Assembly (NCBI GenBank): GCA_945643635.1
Contig: CALZFC010000131.1
Span: 372,001-436,000, forward strand
DNA from: Allodiplogaster sudhausi
Taxonomy: Eukaryota > Nematoda > Chromadorea > Rhabditida > Diplogasteridae
Direction: 5' to 3'
DNA length: 64,000 nucleotides
Part shown: piece by piece, positions 1 through 12,470 of the stretch
How positions within the stretch are numbered: position 1 is the stretch's first letter
Layout of the letters: every line of letters begins with the position of its first letter
Position numbers and translations under genes: made by a program
Notes under the pieces: generated by a model
Database searches by the model: none
What the model was told of the DNA's origin: nothing
The model's input: the letters and a program-made list of their open reading frames with translations, nothing else

Positions 1-164
1 GCTAATGTAGCTTATACGAAATGAAGAAGGAAAAAGATTATTATATGTTTTGTGAGGGTCGTGGAGGCGCTTGAGTTTATCGAAGGGCACATTAGTATCC
101 CGCTGGAAGCACCTGTTGACGATTAGCTTTAGCGTATTGTCAATAAAGAAATTATTTCATTACC

Positions 165-876
165 TCAATGTCTGTGGCGAAGCCATGAATCCCGTTTGTA
201 AGCCCAAATTTCTATGGACTTGGCCAAGTCTGTAACTTCTTGCCCACAGTTTTCAGGTGCAAGCAGTTGTTCTTCTGTAACTTCTTGCCCACAGTTTTCA
301 GGTGCAAGCAGTTGTTCTATCTGGAATAGATACACAATTTGATGGCTATAATTAATTTTCTCAACGCATACCTTATTCTGGAGTTCTGCGCCAGTGTAGT
401 TGGGGTTGTTGAGGATTTCATTGACTTGCTTGATAACGAGGCGGGATTCATTTGAAAGCAATACATATCCCCTCGCAACCTTCAAAGCACGAAGCTTCTT
501 CTTGGTGCAGTGAATTTATGTGAATTATTACGAGGCATTGATACTCCTGTTCCGCCGGAAATGAAAAAAAAATCACATCCTGTTCCGCCGGAAATGAAAA
601 AAAATTGAATAATTTAACCCTCATTTTTTTAAGTATTTGTTTTACAAACAACTAAGCTGCTATGAAAAACTAGGGACATACTATTTGTTATGGAAAACTG
701 TATTGAATGCCTGCTTATATAATTATTCATAGAACCAGAAAATAAATTTTCCGCCTAAATGGAGCAAATGATACAACTTTCAATTATAAAACAAAATTAG
801 GTCAAACCCGTTTCGGTCCTTTTCCTGCGGTCACGGCGAGTGAGCAAAACGCGAGAAGGAAGACGAAGCTGCTCAT
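165..876 (-). pseudogene. Secreted-protein family copy 1, internally deleted
   Basis: This is the leftmost of five copies of one gene family. Three exons remain: a signal-peptide exon (808-876, 23 codons, MSSFVFLLAFCSLAVTA then GKGPKR), a 36-codon exon (372-479) containing NNPNYTGAELQNK, and the last exon (165-320). Exons 2 to 6 of the complete copies are missing; sequence that lies inside the gene elsewhere is fused at about 540-605. The last exon holds an in-frame 45-bp duplication (LLAPENCGQEVT occurs twice), and a 2-bp loss changes the C-terminus to WLRHRH before the stop. A roughly 32-bp segment is also doubled at 543-604. Function is unknown; the family would be secreted. The missing exons make it a likely pseudogene. 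Confidence 0.7.
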
Positions 877-888
877 TGCTGCTCTTAA

Positions 889-2480
889 ACTAACTTTTTT
901 TTTTAAAAGATACATATGTATATAATAAACAAAGAATTGTTGCATCCGCAGATGAAGATGCTTTTGAGGCAACTAGACAACTTATTGAAGACTATTCAGG
1001 AAAGTCTAAGGGAGAGAAAGAGAAACTTCCTTCCTTAGGCATCGCAACTTGGGTCCTGTCGTTAGTCATCTTTCAGACGCTTTGATTCTGATTGGAGACA
1101 GTGTATAAATTTTTTATGATTCACTTGCACGACTGCATTCCGCTTCAACTCTCCCTCCCCCCCTTTTTTGGCTGTATTCCTTTGAATTGATTGCTCATAG
1201 AGGCAAGCGATTGGAAAGGTAATCATTTTATGAAGAGAAAAGATCTAGTTATTCGCGTTTCATTACAAGAATGTTTTGCTAATGTTATGCCTTTCTTTGA
1301 TATGACGAAGTTCCATCACATAAAGCGAGAGAGAGAGAGAAAAATATCCCTTGTCATTAAGTAGGTTCGAAAATTAGCTTAAACGGGTGTGTTAAGTACC
1401 TAACAAGGAATGGACAGAAACCTTAAATTCCAAAATTTTTTTATTTTTGATATGAGATGATTTGGAAAGGAAAAAAATCTGTCTCTAAATCCTCCTAGAA
1501 AATTTCTTGCATGCATATGTACATCCTTTTTTTTTACATGTCGATCTGATTCATGATTCATCCAGCACTGTGCGACGTAGCGTTGTGATTGGGATGGAGG
1601 TTTGTTTCTTTGAAGAAATCATTTCAAAATAATTCTTTTTTTATTAGCTCATCTATTTTTTTTATTTTTGTTTAGCGCTTCTATTGCAGCCAGACGCCGA
1701 AATGCTGTCGAATGTGTTCAACAATTGAATACAGCTTCTTTTATACCGCTTTATTCACCTTATAAAATGAGAAACAGGAAAGATTTTTGACCGAAATCAG
1801 CATATAGTGAGTGTCTATTTTGTTGTTTAATGCATTTAGAATTTTCACATATTGTGCATTTGTGAATGTCACGTATAGTTATTTTCTAGACAACAAGGAT
1901 GAATGCATTTAGCCTCTTTTTATCTGTTCGGTGAACATCAGCAATGTATGTACATATTACGCAGTTAGAAAATGCCTCATTGATGGTGCCAATATAACGT
2001 AGAGTAAATGTTCAGCCATATGAGATATGTACATGCGCTCCTATTATCGACTGCATTGATGGAAGGTTGTTTTCCGAAATAAATATAAAAAAAGTGGTTG
2101 AGAAGCGTTGCGACAAAGTTTTCGAAGGGGAGAGATGAAAAAGGGATAAGGAAAGGAATGGGGAAATGAACTGTGCGGTCAAGAGACAAGAACTGGTTTG
2201 TGATTCTCCAAAGTGCATAACAAGGAAACTAGATTTTTTCGTGGGCGGTATCATCGCTGATTGTGATAGCCAGTGTCTGAGAGAAGCGAAAAGTTGGAGG
2301 TGGTCACGAAAGAGCGGAAGCAATGTGAAGCGCTACAAACTTCACGTTGCCTCCGCTCTTTCGCGAACACCTTCAACTTTTCACAATTGCGAACCTAATT
2401 GTAAGTGTAAGGACTATTCAGCTAGAGCAAAATCGTTGATAATTGTTTTTTTTTTAATATTCTATCGTTATTATTAAGTT
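889..2480. repeat. Spacer unit between family copies (unit 1)
   Basis: This non-genic stretch recurs, diverged, near 13255-13811 with 16656-17640, 19400-21100 and 22851-24000. Shared landmarks are a block starting GCAGATGAAGATGC near 949, a block TTGATTGCTCATAG..AGGCAAGCGATTGGAAAGG near 1187-1220, and GATGGAAGG..TTGTTTTCC near 2057. It contains GA-rich microsatellite. No convincing gene is seen. Confidence 0.6.
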
Positions 2481-2675
2481 ACGCACTTAGTCCTATCTTG
2501 TAAACGTTGGATGGATCGCATTACTTAATTAACACATTTTCATTGAGAGGATGTACCCTTCTGTAACGTTCTCGACTAATGCTTTCAATATTTTCAATAT
2601 TTTCTTTTTCTCCATATTTCGCTGATCGGAGCGTTTTCTGTCCTAATGCCTAAAATCATTGCATCAAGGCAGAAG

Positions 2676-5600
2676 ATGGTACACATGTCTCCGCTCGACG
2701 AGGTCGCGCCTGTGACACTTCCACTGCACGAGATGTTGCTCGAAGCAATTCATGACGTCATTCGCGACTCTCCCGACAGGAAGGCCTTGGTTTTGAATCT
2801 TTTAATATATTTTTATATTTTAAGCTACATATGAAAGTAATAATAACCTTGAAATAAAAATTAATTATATGTTAATCATCAGATCAACGGCTTCGACGAT
2901 TCCGACTTCCTCACCTTCCAGCAGCTGCACGACCAAGCGTACGCCGTAGCCGACTTCCTCGCTTCCGACGGCTTTCTCAGGGAAGTCGCGTGCACCGGTC
3001 AGATGCTCACCTGATAAAGGAGCTCGAAAATCAACCAAAGCCAATTTCAAATTAACTGACCATTGTTATCGCGTCTCTCCCTAAATCACATGAGTTCTCT
3101 TATTTTATCAAGTCTTTTCTTTATCTGTTGAACACTAACTCGATTCAAAAATCAATCTGACAATAAGCAATTGTATTGAAGATGCATGAGGATGTAGGCA
3201 AACACCTTATACTCACAATGAAAGCGTTTTCAGTCGTGCGCAACTGCACTTTCTTTCCGTGCTTCATGTTGGGTGTCCTGATGCGAGGCGGTGCCATTTC
3301 TGGTGCGAGTCCGCCATTTACCGAAGGTGGTGGTGCATTTGTATTATTGCTGATATTTGCCGTTCCATTTCCACCCTATGGTTTCCGCATGCAATTCCAT
3401 GATGTTATTTGGTGAGCATTTTTCAGGAAAGTTCACATCTCGAAGTCAAGAAGTGTAAATGGAAGCATGAAACTTGCTCAATGTTTAAAACAAATCTGAT
3501 TCTGAAGATAAACAATGTCCTTTTATAGTCTCACTAGTAATTTTTCTAATTTGTAAATATTTTATTAATATTATAATAATAAGTATTATTGTTATTATTA
3601 TTTTTGTTATTATTATTATTTTTTTCAAGTTATTCTTTACAAGTTTTAGACGAGCTCGAGCGTCAGTTCGTCGAATCGGAATGTTCGCTCATCTTCACTG
3701 ACGCCGAGGCGCTTTCGCGCGTCCTGACCGCGACGCGTCTCAACATACGCGTCAAGGTGATAAGTTCATTTTTAAGCTTATTTTATTCGTTCATATTGAC
3801 GTGATAAATTCACACAAATGAGATTGATATTTTATAGCGAGCGTGCAGGGAATTTTTAGAAAATGGGTAAGGAATTTTATTTATTTATCTTCAATTTTAA
3901 TCTTTTACTTTTCGCGAATAATCGTCCGCGGTCTCTCGCCGTCGGCAGCGTGCACGCTGCGTACACCCCTTTCGCGCGTCGTGCGATGGGAGGAGGTGGT
4001 GGGTGCCTCGCGCGATTCCTCGCACGACCCCTTCCCGCCCGTTCCGATCGATATGGACAACGATGTCGCACTTTTGCCTTTTTCGAGGTTGAGTAACTGT
4101 AATTTCACTGCCTTACGGTATTGATGCGCATGCACCGGTCAGATGCTCACCTGTTAAAGGAGCTCGAAAATCAACCAAAGCCCATTTCAATTTAACTGAC
4201 CATTGTTATCGCGTCTCTCCCTAAATCACATGCTCTCTCTTATTCAATCAACTCTTTTCTTTATCTGTCGATTCAAAAATCAATCTGAGCAATTATATTG
4301 AAGATGCATGAGAATGTATGCAAACACCTTACTCGCAATGAAAGCGTTTTCAGTCGTGCGCAACTGCACTTCCTTTCCGTGCTTCATGCTGGGCGTCCTG
4401 ATGCGAGGTGGTGCCATTTCTGGTGCGAGTCCGCTATATACTGAAGGTAGTGCATTTGTATTATTATTGACGTTTATCGATGCCGTTCCACATTTACCCT
4501 TCGATTAACAATGGTTTCTCCCTCTGGGAGAGCCGACTAATTATATGATGTTATTTGGAAAAAAAATCCTATTTTAGTCTCTCTCGTAATTTCACTGTTG
4601 AAATTATTTTTAAATTATTATCATTATTGTATACAAGTTATCCTTATGGTTAGTATTGTTTAAAATTTATTATTTTTATTGTTTACAAGTTATAGACGAG
4701 CTCAAGCGTCAGTTCGTCGACTCGGAATGTTCGCTCATCTTCACTGATGCCGAGGCGCTTTCGCGTTGAGGTTCTGACCGCGACGAATCTCAACGCACGC
4801 ATCAAGGTAATAAGTTCATTTTTAAACTTATTTTATTCGTTCATGTTTACGTGATAAATACGCACAAATAAAAGAGATATTTTATAGAGAGCGTGCAGGG
4901 AATTTTTAGAAAATGGGTAAGGAATTTTATTTATTTATTTTCAATTTTATCTTTTACTTTTCGCGAATAATCGTCCGCGGTCTCTCGCCGTCGGCAGCGT
5001 GCACGCTGCGTGCACCCCTCTCGCGCGTCGTGCGATGGGAGGAGGTGGTGGGTGCCTCGCGCGATTCCTCGCGCGACTTCTCGCGCGCCCGCCTCCCGCT
5101 CGTTCCAATCGATATGGACAACGACGTCGCACTTTTGCCATTCTCGAGGTTGAGTAACTGTAATTTCACTTGCTTACGGCGTTTATCGAAAGATACAGAT
5201 GTTTAAATAGTAATAAAGTATGTTTTAAAAATATTGAATGTTGCCATTCGTGTCATTTTAATTGTAGCGGAACGACCGGCCCGCCAAAGGGCGTAATCCT
5301 GACTCATCGAAACTTTTGCTCGATGCTCGCGATGAAGCAACAGTCAGTTTCTTGTTTTTATCTTTACATGTTTCTCGCACAATATATGTATGTACATAAT
5401 GACGTGTTTTGAACATTTTGAACACTGTAACATTCGCCTATTCCCTATCTTCTGGCTAAAAATAAGAAATTCAGCATGAAAACTGATTCAAGTTCGAATT
5501 GCTCCTGACTGGAAAATATGTTGGAAGTATACGGTAGCGAATGTTCTCTGAACATTTTCACTTTGCGGTTGGTTCGAGCACGTCAAGCGACGTCCGCCTT

Positions 5601-8600
5601 ACAGCGACATTGACTGGGAGGCAGAGACGGGCCTCCACGTATTGCCGTTCTACCACGGGTGAGAGAGAGAGAGAGAGTGTGAAAGAGTGCGAGAGACCTG
5701 AGAGAGTATAAGGTACCTTACGGTATGAAATTTGCTTAGAAATGCAAATAGGGAGAAATATACAATACTTTATTTCTTTGATATTCGGGTAGTTTTATTT
5801 GTATTTTATTTTAGTTGCATTGTGGACGATTCTTGCGATAACTTTGAGATCTAATTTTGATTTAATCTCATATTTTTGCATCCTGGCTGCCTTCAGTTCG
5901 AGATTCATTCGCTCAGCCTTAGATGGAAAAGGTTCAGCCGGATGTTATCGATCATTTACTAATGTGACTAAATAATTATGGTTTTTAAAACATTCGCAGA
6001 CAATCACTGAACTATACATGCTATCTATTTGAGCACGTTTTGGACACCGCCGGCAACTTTGGAAGTAGTAAAAGTGATGCTTCGCAGGTCCGTATTTCAA
6101 AATCGGTTTTTCCTATCTCAAATGATAGTTAATAGACTTTGACATATTCGGTAGCCTCACTTCATACCATGCTTCATTTGGCATCAAAAAACCAATGCAA
6201 GGTAGAAGAAACATAAAAAGCAACAGAATGCCATATTTGAGAGCAGAGATTTATAGCCCAAACATAACATTAAATTATCACTTTATAAGATACCAATAAA
6301 AACTACCCGAAGATAAAAGAAATAAAGTTTTTTAAGCACGCCTAAATGTGCAAAACGAGTGCTTTAAGGTATTGATTTTTTCTTCCTCACCATCAGTAGT
6401 AGGTCAATGAAAAGAATGTTCTAGTACTGGATTTCTGACGTAATAAAGAAACAACCCTGAAAATTTCATAAACATTCCTCTATTTTGATTAAAAATATAT
6501 GCATGAAAATCCAAAAAAAAAACACTTCTATTGCATGCCACTGTACTTATAAAGTGGGATCAACGACAGTTGAAATTAGTGAACCTAGAATCATTATTAC
6601 CCTCACTCTGCCTTATTCCAACTGTTATATCACTTTCCGGCTTATCTTCTTACTCATCAGGTCGCCTGTGTCTTTTTGTGCTGTCCGGTACTACATCCGT
6701 GATGCTGCCAATGTTCGAGCCCCGCCAATTTTGCCGTTGCCTGCAAAAGTACAAGGTCATAAGCGTCGAATTTGTTTTTTTCTCCCATTTTTTCTCATAC
6801 GCACAACAATTATCTTCATTTAAAAGTTGATAAATTTTGTATTTTGTAATAATGGTAACATGTGAACACAATATTTCTCAGATACCATTTATAATACATA
6901 TTAGTCTTTTAGTGATCAAAATTAGATGATCAATATTTTCACTATATTTCTTTTGTCAATCATTATTTGAGATAAAACAGCTCTCAGTCGCTCTGCCGCT
7001 GCTCGTCTTCCTCGCAAAGTCTCCTGTCTGCGACTGCACGACCTCAGCAGCCTCGCGATCATCGCAAGTGCCGGGGCGCCAGCGGGCCGTGATTTATGTG
7101 AAGAAGTATTTCTTCCATTCTTTCATTGCTATTCTATATGTCATTATTACCTTTATTTCATTAATATTCTTTACTTTATTAGAAATATAAATATCTCTAT
7201 CAGTGATAGAAGATATTCTATTTCTTTCATGTTTTTGTGAATCGCCGTTTCTCACAATTGAAATCTTCTATCTCTGATTTATTGCTTGCAAATTTTTTTA
7301 CTCAAATTGATACGTACATGTTTCTTCGATTTATAAAGAAAAATGTTATAAAAATAAGCAAATTCCGGTGCACCGCCGCTTGCCAAATCTGCGTTGCATC
7401 GAACTCGGTTACGGTCTCACCGAAACTTCAGCAGCGACGCATTACATCGACTCGGACTCTCGCCGCAAGCACGGAACGATCGGGAAGCTGCTGCCGGGCA
7501 TGACGGCCAAGGTTTGGCTTTGTTTTATGAACCATATCTCTTTTCAAATAGTCAAGTGAGATCAGCTTTTCGTAGTATGTGAACTTCATAGAAAGCGTTT
7601 TGGAGATCATTTCGTATATGAAAAAGTTCAAGTAAGAGGACAATTTCATAGTATATGAAAGGGTCGCTCCGACGAATATTCGAGCGTGAATTTTTTTCCG
7701 TTCTTTTTCTCCACAAGACATTTCCCCATTCTTTTTCTCTGCTCATACCACGATCCCTCGAGAATTTGTTTAGATGTTAAGAAAGTATTGTTCGCCTGTT
7801 AGGCAAGGAAATAGTTCGTGTAGAAGAGGGAATCTGAGGAGCGAAAATTTCTTCTGATCTGCACGCACACATTTGCCGGAGCAATCCTTTAATGCGTAAA
7901 TACAATCGCGCAGATCATCGACGTGGAAACGGGCGTCGAGACGCCTCAAGGAATTCCGGGCGAGCTGTGCTTGCGAGGCGCGACCATCATGCGTGGCTAT
8001 CTCAGGCGGCCCGAGAGCACGGCGCAGACAATTCGAGACGGCTGGCTGCTCACGGGTGCGGGACAATTTTGGAATTTGTTTATTTATTACAAAATGAATC
8101 TTTTGTTTGAAGTTCGCTTTAGTACATTTAGTAATTTGTCTTTTAATGAAATTATAACTAGTAAATATGCCAGTCGTTTTTAAATGAAAATATTTAAATA
8201 CATACAAATGTGAAAATGTAAAAAAAAAGATTTCCCTTCAGGTGACATTGCGTACGTGGACAGCGACGGCGACTTCTTTATCGTAGACCGGCTCAAGGAG
8301 CTCATCAAAGTCAAAGGATTCCAAGTGTTCATGAGGAGTCAATTTCTCGGATCTTGCTTATGCGGAAAAATTAAGTTTTTAAAAGTATGCTTCATATTGC
8401 CCTTGGAATGCTTTCGATTTATTGATAATCCTACTAGTTCCGGTTGAGAAACGGACTAGGAGATTGATTGTCCAGAAGTTCAATTTTTCGCCTTTCTCTC
8501 TCTCTCTCTTTTTCGTTCTCTATCTCTATCTCCCTCTCTTCTCTATAGGTTGCCCCGGCCGAGCTGGAGGACGTCCTCCTCTCCCATCCCCTCATTGCCG

Positions 8601-8711
8601 ACGCTGCCGTGATCGGTGTTTCTGATGGCCGAGCAGGCGAGTGGCCGGCCGCGTTCGTCGTGAGGAAGGAGAAGACGCTGAGCGAGGAGGACGTCGCCAG
8701 GCATGTCAGGG
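2676..8711 (+). pseudogene. Acyl-CoA synthetase / 4CL-like gene, copy A (decayed, 3' truncated)
   Basis: An adenylate-forming enzyme that would convert a carboxylic acid to acyl-AMP and then acyl-CoA. Exons: 2676-2789, 2883-2997, 3234-3326, 3650-3756, about 3908-4087, a second copy of the last three (4354-4446, 4696-4806, about 4910-5148), 5268-5342, about 5583-5658, 6661-6755, 6981-7105, 7359-7511, 7914-8055, 8242-8324 and 8549-8711. Visible motifs are SSGTTGPPKGV (AMP-binding P-loop, across the 4087 or 5148/5268 junction), GYGLTETS, GELCLRGATIMRGY and [13 protein letters not shown]. The final exon with the catalytic-lysine motif PSGKILRR, present in copy B, is absent. An 11-nt deletion near 5657 (compared with B) and an indel near 7031 break the frame. 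The start was chosen by alignment with copy B (MVHVSP). Acceptors of the fifth and seventh exons are not resolved. The enzyme family is clear; loss of function is inferred. Confidence 0.8.
2987..5160 (+). repeat. 1.1-kb tandem duplication inside ACS copy A
   Basis: Unit 1 is about 2987-4126 and unit 2 about 4127-5160. Both start with GCATGCACCGGTCAGATGCT-like sequence and carry the same three exons with their introns. Unit 2 has a 4-nt gain in its middle exon, which gives TGA in frame near 4766. Confidence 0.8.
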
Positions 8712-8839
8712 GTCAGCACGCTCTATCATTTCTCGATCTTTCTCTCTTTCTCTCCCTTTCTCCTTCTCTATCTCTCTCTATGTATGTATCTCTCTCCTCA
8801 CTATATCTCTGTCATGTAAGCGATCAGGACATTCTATCA

Positions 8840-9640
8840 AATTTTAAGCAAGGCATAAACTAGATATTAAAATAAAAGGCTAGAAGTGATATAATGAATC
8901 AGAAGACGAAAATATGATTTTTCTTTAAAACAAAACAACTTCCAAGCTTACAAAGAATTGAACAAGATTTTATTTTCGAAATATAGTCTGCATTTGAGCA
9001 TTCTTATTGTTTTTATTAAATACTTTATATGCATAATAAATGATTGCGAAAGCAAGCCTTCTCTCGAGATTAATGGAAGCGATTTTTCGAAATAAGGAAA
9101 AGGTGCTTGAGAACCACTACTACCAAGTTTCTGCAATGGAGAAACAGTAAATGTGGAGGGAAAGCGATGGGTGAAATGAACTGTAAAGTGAACAGACAAG
9201 AAGATGCTGGCGACACTTAAAGGTGGGAACCAACACGCGTAGAAAGGAGAGATGATTAGTGAAAAGCATAAGTCGGAGATTCTAATGTCGCTTACTGAAG
9301 AAGTAAAGAGATTAAAAAAAGGATACAGCAATGTGCAATTTGTTTTTGTTATAGCCGTGGAGTCGCTTGAGGAAATCGAAGTGTTCCCCGCTGGAAGCAC
9401 CTGTTGATGATTCGCAAAAGATTGGAGGGAAGCTCAGCGGAAAGCATAAATCGGGGATGCTAAGGTCGCTTATAGGGAATGAAGAAGAAAAAGATTATCA
9501 AAGGATCAGCAACGGGCTATTTATTCTGCCTGCTTTGTGAGGGCCGTGAATTCGCTTGAGGTTATCGAAGAGGGTACCACGCTGGAAGCACCTGTTGACG
9601 ATTCGCAAAAGGTTAGCGTTAGCGCATTGTCAATAAAACA
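8840..9640. other. Intergenic: spacer and 3'-flank fragments
   Basis: AT-rich sequence. From about 9060 it matches the spacer units (GGAAGCGATTTTTCGAAATAAGG). Blocks around 9340-9420 and 9540-9640 repeat the sequence found 3' of each family copy (GAAGCACCTGTTGACGATT). No gene is seen. Confidence 0.5.
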
Positions 9641-10654
9641 TTATTGTATCACCTCAATCTCTGGCGCGAAAAGCCATGAATCCCGTTCGTAAGCCCAAAT
9701 TTCCATGGATTTGGCCAAGTCTGTAAGTTCTTGCCCACTGTTTTCAGGTGCAAGCCTAAACTCTCTTCTATCAAAGCATACCATATTCTGGATTTCTGCT
9801 CCAGTGTAGTTGGGGTTGTTGAGGATTTCATGAACTTGCTTGATGACGAGGCGGGATTCAGGAGAAAGCCATGCAGATCGCCTCGCAACCTTCAAAGCAC
9901 AAAGCTTCATTTTTGGTGTTGTGAATTTTTGTGAATTATTATGAAGCATTGATGTTTACCTCGTCCACAAGCGCCTTCATGATGAGTTTCAGTTTGTAAA
10001 AGGTAGTCGATGTGGCCTTCTAAATCAATTTCCAATCACATTTAAATTTTACGGGTATTTGTTTATTGGTCGATATCAAATAAACAAACCTCGGTGTGGT
10101 AGCTGAGGACGATATCGAAAGCATTGACCGCACGACCCAGAAGAAGCACGCAACATATTCACGATTGAAGCAGCAAAGAAATGTTCGTCTTCTTTGAAAA
10201 GACGGCTCATGAAGTCATCGAGAGTATCTTTACGGAGTACGAGGAAGGAGTTGATCAAAGTCACGGGGATCTGTGAACATTTACAAATCTTTAAATCTGT
10301 TAAGTATTATAAATATCTGGGGTATCCAAAGACGACTTGATCAAAAGTTAATGTGGTATTTGTCGATCTGCATGATAGGCTGACGAAATTGAAGAAGTAG
10401 TTCGGAATCTGCATGACACTTATGGTTAGGTTATATTGTCATCTTCGTGTTTAGGTGTTAGAAGTATGGAGACATACTCGCTTTCTTCTAATTCTTCCGC
10501 GGAACACGGTAAATTTAATTGAGCTTACAATATGCCTTCTAACCATCTCTGAAGTAATTGTTGGACAATAGGGAGAATTTTCAAATGTTAGTCTATACAG
10601 CAAATTAGAAATGCTTTCCATGCATTTACTTGGCATTCTATCTTCTCGGCAAAC
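9641..10654 (-). pseudogene. Secreted-protein family copy 2, 5' truncated and frameshifted
   Basis: Exons on the minus strand: 10544-10654 (VCREDRMPSKC..), 10337-10408 (IPNYFFNFV..), 10090-10270 (IPVTLINSFLV..), 9960-10019 and a fused last exon 9641-9889. The signal-peptide exon and second exon are absent; the 3' flank of copy 3 begins directly upstream. The third exon listed is 181 nt, against 192 in copies 3 and 4. The missing 11 nt after codon ASSGS shift the frame. The last two exons of the family are joined without an intron: the old donor region is read in frame as VCFDRREFRLAPEN. The product would lack a signal peptide, so a pseudogene is likely. Confidence 0.75.
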
Positions 10655-10804
10655 CTTGATCGCCGCTTCGTGTTTTGCCACCGGAAAAAAAACATTAAAT
10701 CATTTACAAACAACTAAGCTATACAAAACTACAGACATCTTCAAGGTGAAAGCACCTGTTTAGGATTCGCAAAAGGTTAGCGTTAGGGCATTTTAAATAA
10801 AAAA

Positions 10805-12410
10805 TTATCTTATCACCTCCCTTTTTGGCGCGAAAAGCCATGAATCCCGTTCGTAAGCCCAAATTTCCATGGACTGGGCCAAGTCTGTAAGTCCTTGCTC
10901 GCGGTTTTCAGGTGCAAGCAGAAGCGCTATCTGGAAGAGATGATTGCAAACTAAGCTATGCTCTATTCTCTCAACGCATACCTTATTCTGGACTTCTGCG
11001 CCAGTGTAGTTCGGGTTGTTGAGGACTTCATTGACTTGCTTGATGACTAGGCGGGATTCGTGAGAAAGCAACGCAGATCGCCTAGCAACCTACAAACCTT
11101 CTTTTTACTGCAGTGAATTTTTGTGCATTGATACTTATTTACCTCGTCCACGAGAGTCTCTATGATGCGCATCACTTTTGCATCGGCAGTCCATGCGGCC
11201 TTCTACAGCAATATCTAATGAGACTTAGAACTTATGGGTGAATTGTATTTGTTGATTGAATGAGATCAAATAAACAAACCTCGTCCAGGTATTTGAGAAG
11301 GAAATCGAAAGCATTCACCGCACGCTCTTCTGCTGACCCAGAAGAAGCACGGAACATGTTCATGATTGATGCGGCAAAAAAGTGTTCGTCTTCTTTGAAA
11401 AGACGCCTCATGAAGTCATTGAGAGTGACTTGACGGAAGACGAAGTTGGAGTTGATCCAAGTCACGGGGATCTGCGAACATTTACAGTTTAAATCTGTTC
11501 ACTATCGTAAATATATAAAGTGTTCAAAGATGACATTAAGAAATATGGCATTGTCGGATCTGCAGGTCAGTCTGACGAAATTGAAGAATGAGTACGGAAT
11601 CTGCAAGGCATGTGTTACCTTAGAGTTATTCTGAGACGCTGTTTAATTAACGGCACTTTGGTTTTGATGACATCTTTTGTGTTTATCCATTAGAAGTATG
11701 GAGCAAAGCTTGCCTTCTTCTTATTCTTCCACGGAAATCGGTAAATTTAATTGAACTTTTACATTATGCCTTCTAACCGTCTCTGATGTACTTGCTGGAC
11801 AAACGGCAGTATTTTCGAGTGTTGTGTGGTAGAACGACCTGAGAATTTTTGCAATGATATCGATGCACTCGCTAGGTTTTACGTCTTCTCGGCAAGCCTT
11901 GCACGCATAAAAATTCAATTAATTAATGATGATTTTTTAAGTATTCGTATTACAAATAGAAGATCAATTAATTTCAAATATGCATAACTATCTCACATCA
12001 ATAGAATTTTAACTAACCTTTATTCTTGCGTTGGCGAGCTCAACCAACTGTTCCTCTGACAGGGAATCGTCACTGTTTGTACTCCGAAAAAAACTTTAGC
12101 AAAATAATTTTTATTCATTTAAAAGTAAAGACATAATTTTACAGGCTGAAATTGTGACAAATTGCCTTCTTCTACAAAAACACAACCTTTCCAACATCGC
12201 TGTGATCTTGACTACAAAGATCCTCTAAGAATGTCTCGCGAAGTATCTAAAATGGCCGGTATTATAATTATTCATAAAAGTAGTGAATAAATTTTCCGTG
12301 CTAAAGGAACAAATTACACAACTTTCAGTTAGTAAACATACTCGTTGTGGTTCCTTTTCTGCGGAAGCGATGAGTGAACAAAACGCTAGAAGGAAGATGA
12401 CGCTGCTCAT
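10805..12410 (-). CDS. Secreted-protein family copy 3 (best preserved), unknown function
   Basis: An eight-exon gene for a predicted secreted protein of about 268 residues. Exons: 12342-12410 (signal peptide MSSVIFLLAFCSLIASA), 12018-12081 (DDSLSEEQLVELANARIK), 11778-11897 (ACREDVKPSEC..), 11535-11600 (IPYSFFNFVRLTC..), 11280-11471 (64 codons, RLFKEDEHFFAAS), 11143-11202, 10982-11089 (NNPNYTGAEVQNK) and 10805-10930 (LTDLAQSMEIWAYERDSW, stop). Exons 3 to 8 are all phase 0, have GT/AG borders and contain no stop. The acceptor I can see for exon 2 leaves one extra base, so the exon 1-2 join is uncertain and may hide a frameshift. The mature protein is mostly helical in composition with a few cysteines. 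I do not recognise the family. Confidence 0.65.
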
Positions 12411-12470
12411 TGCTCCTCTTCAACTTAACTTTTTTAAAGTTGAATATTTAAATATACAAATGAATACGCC

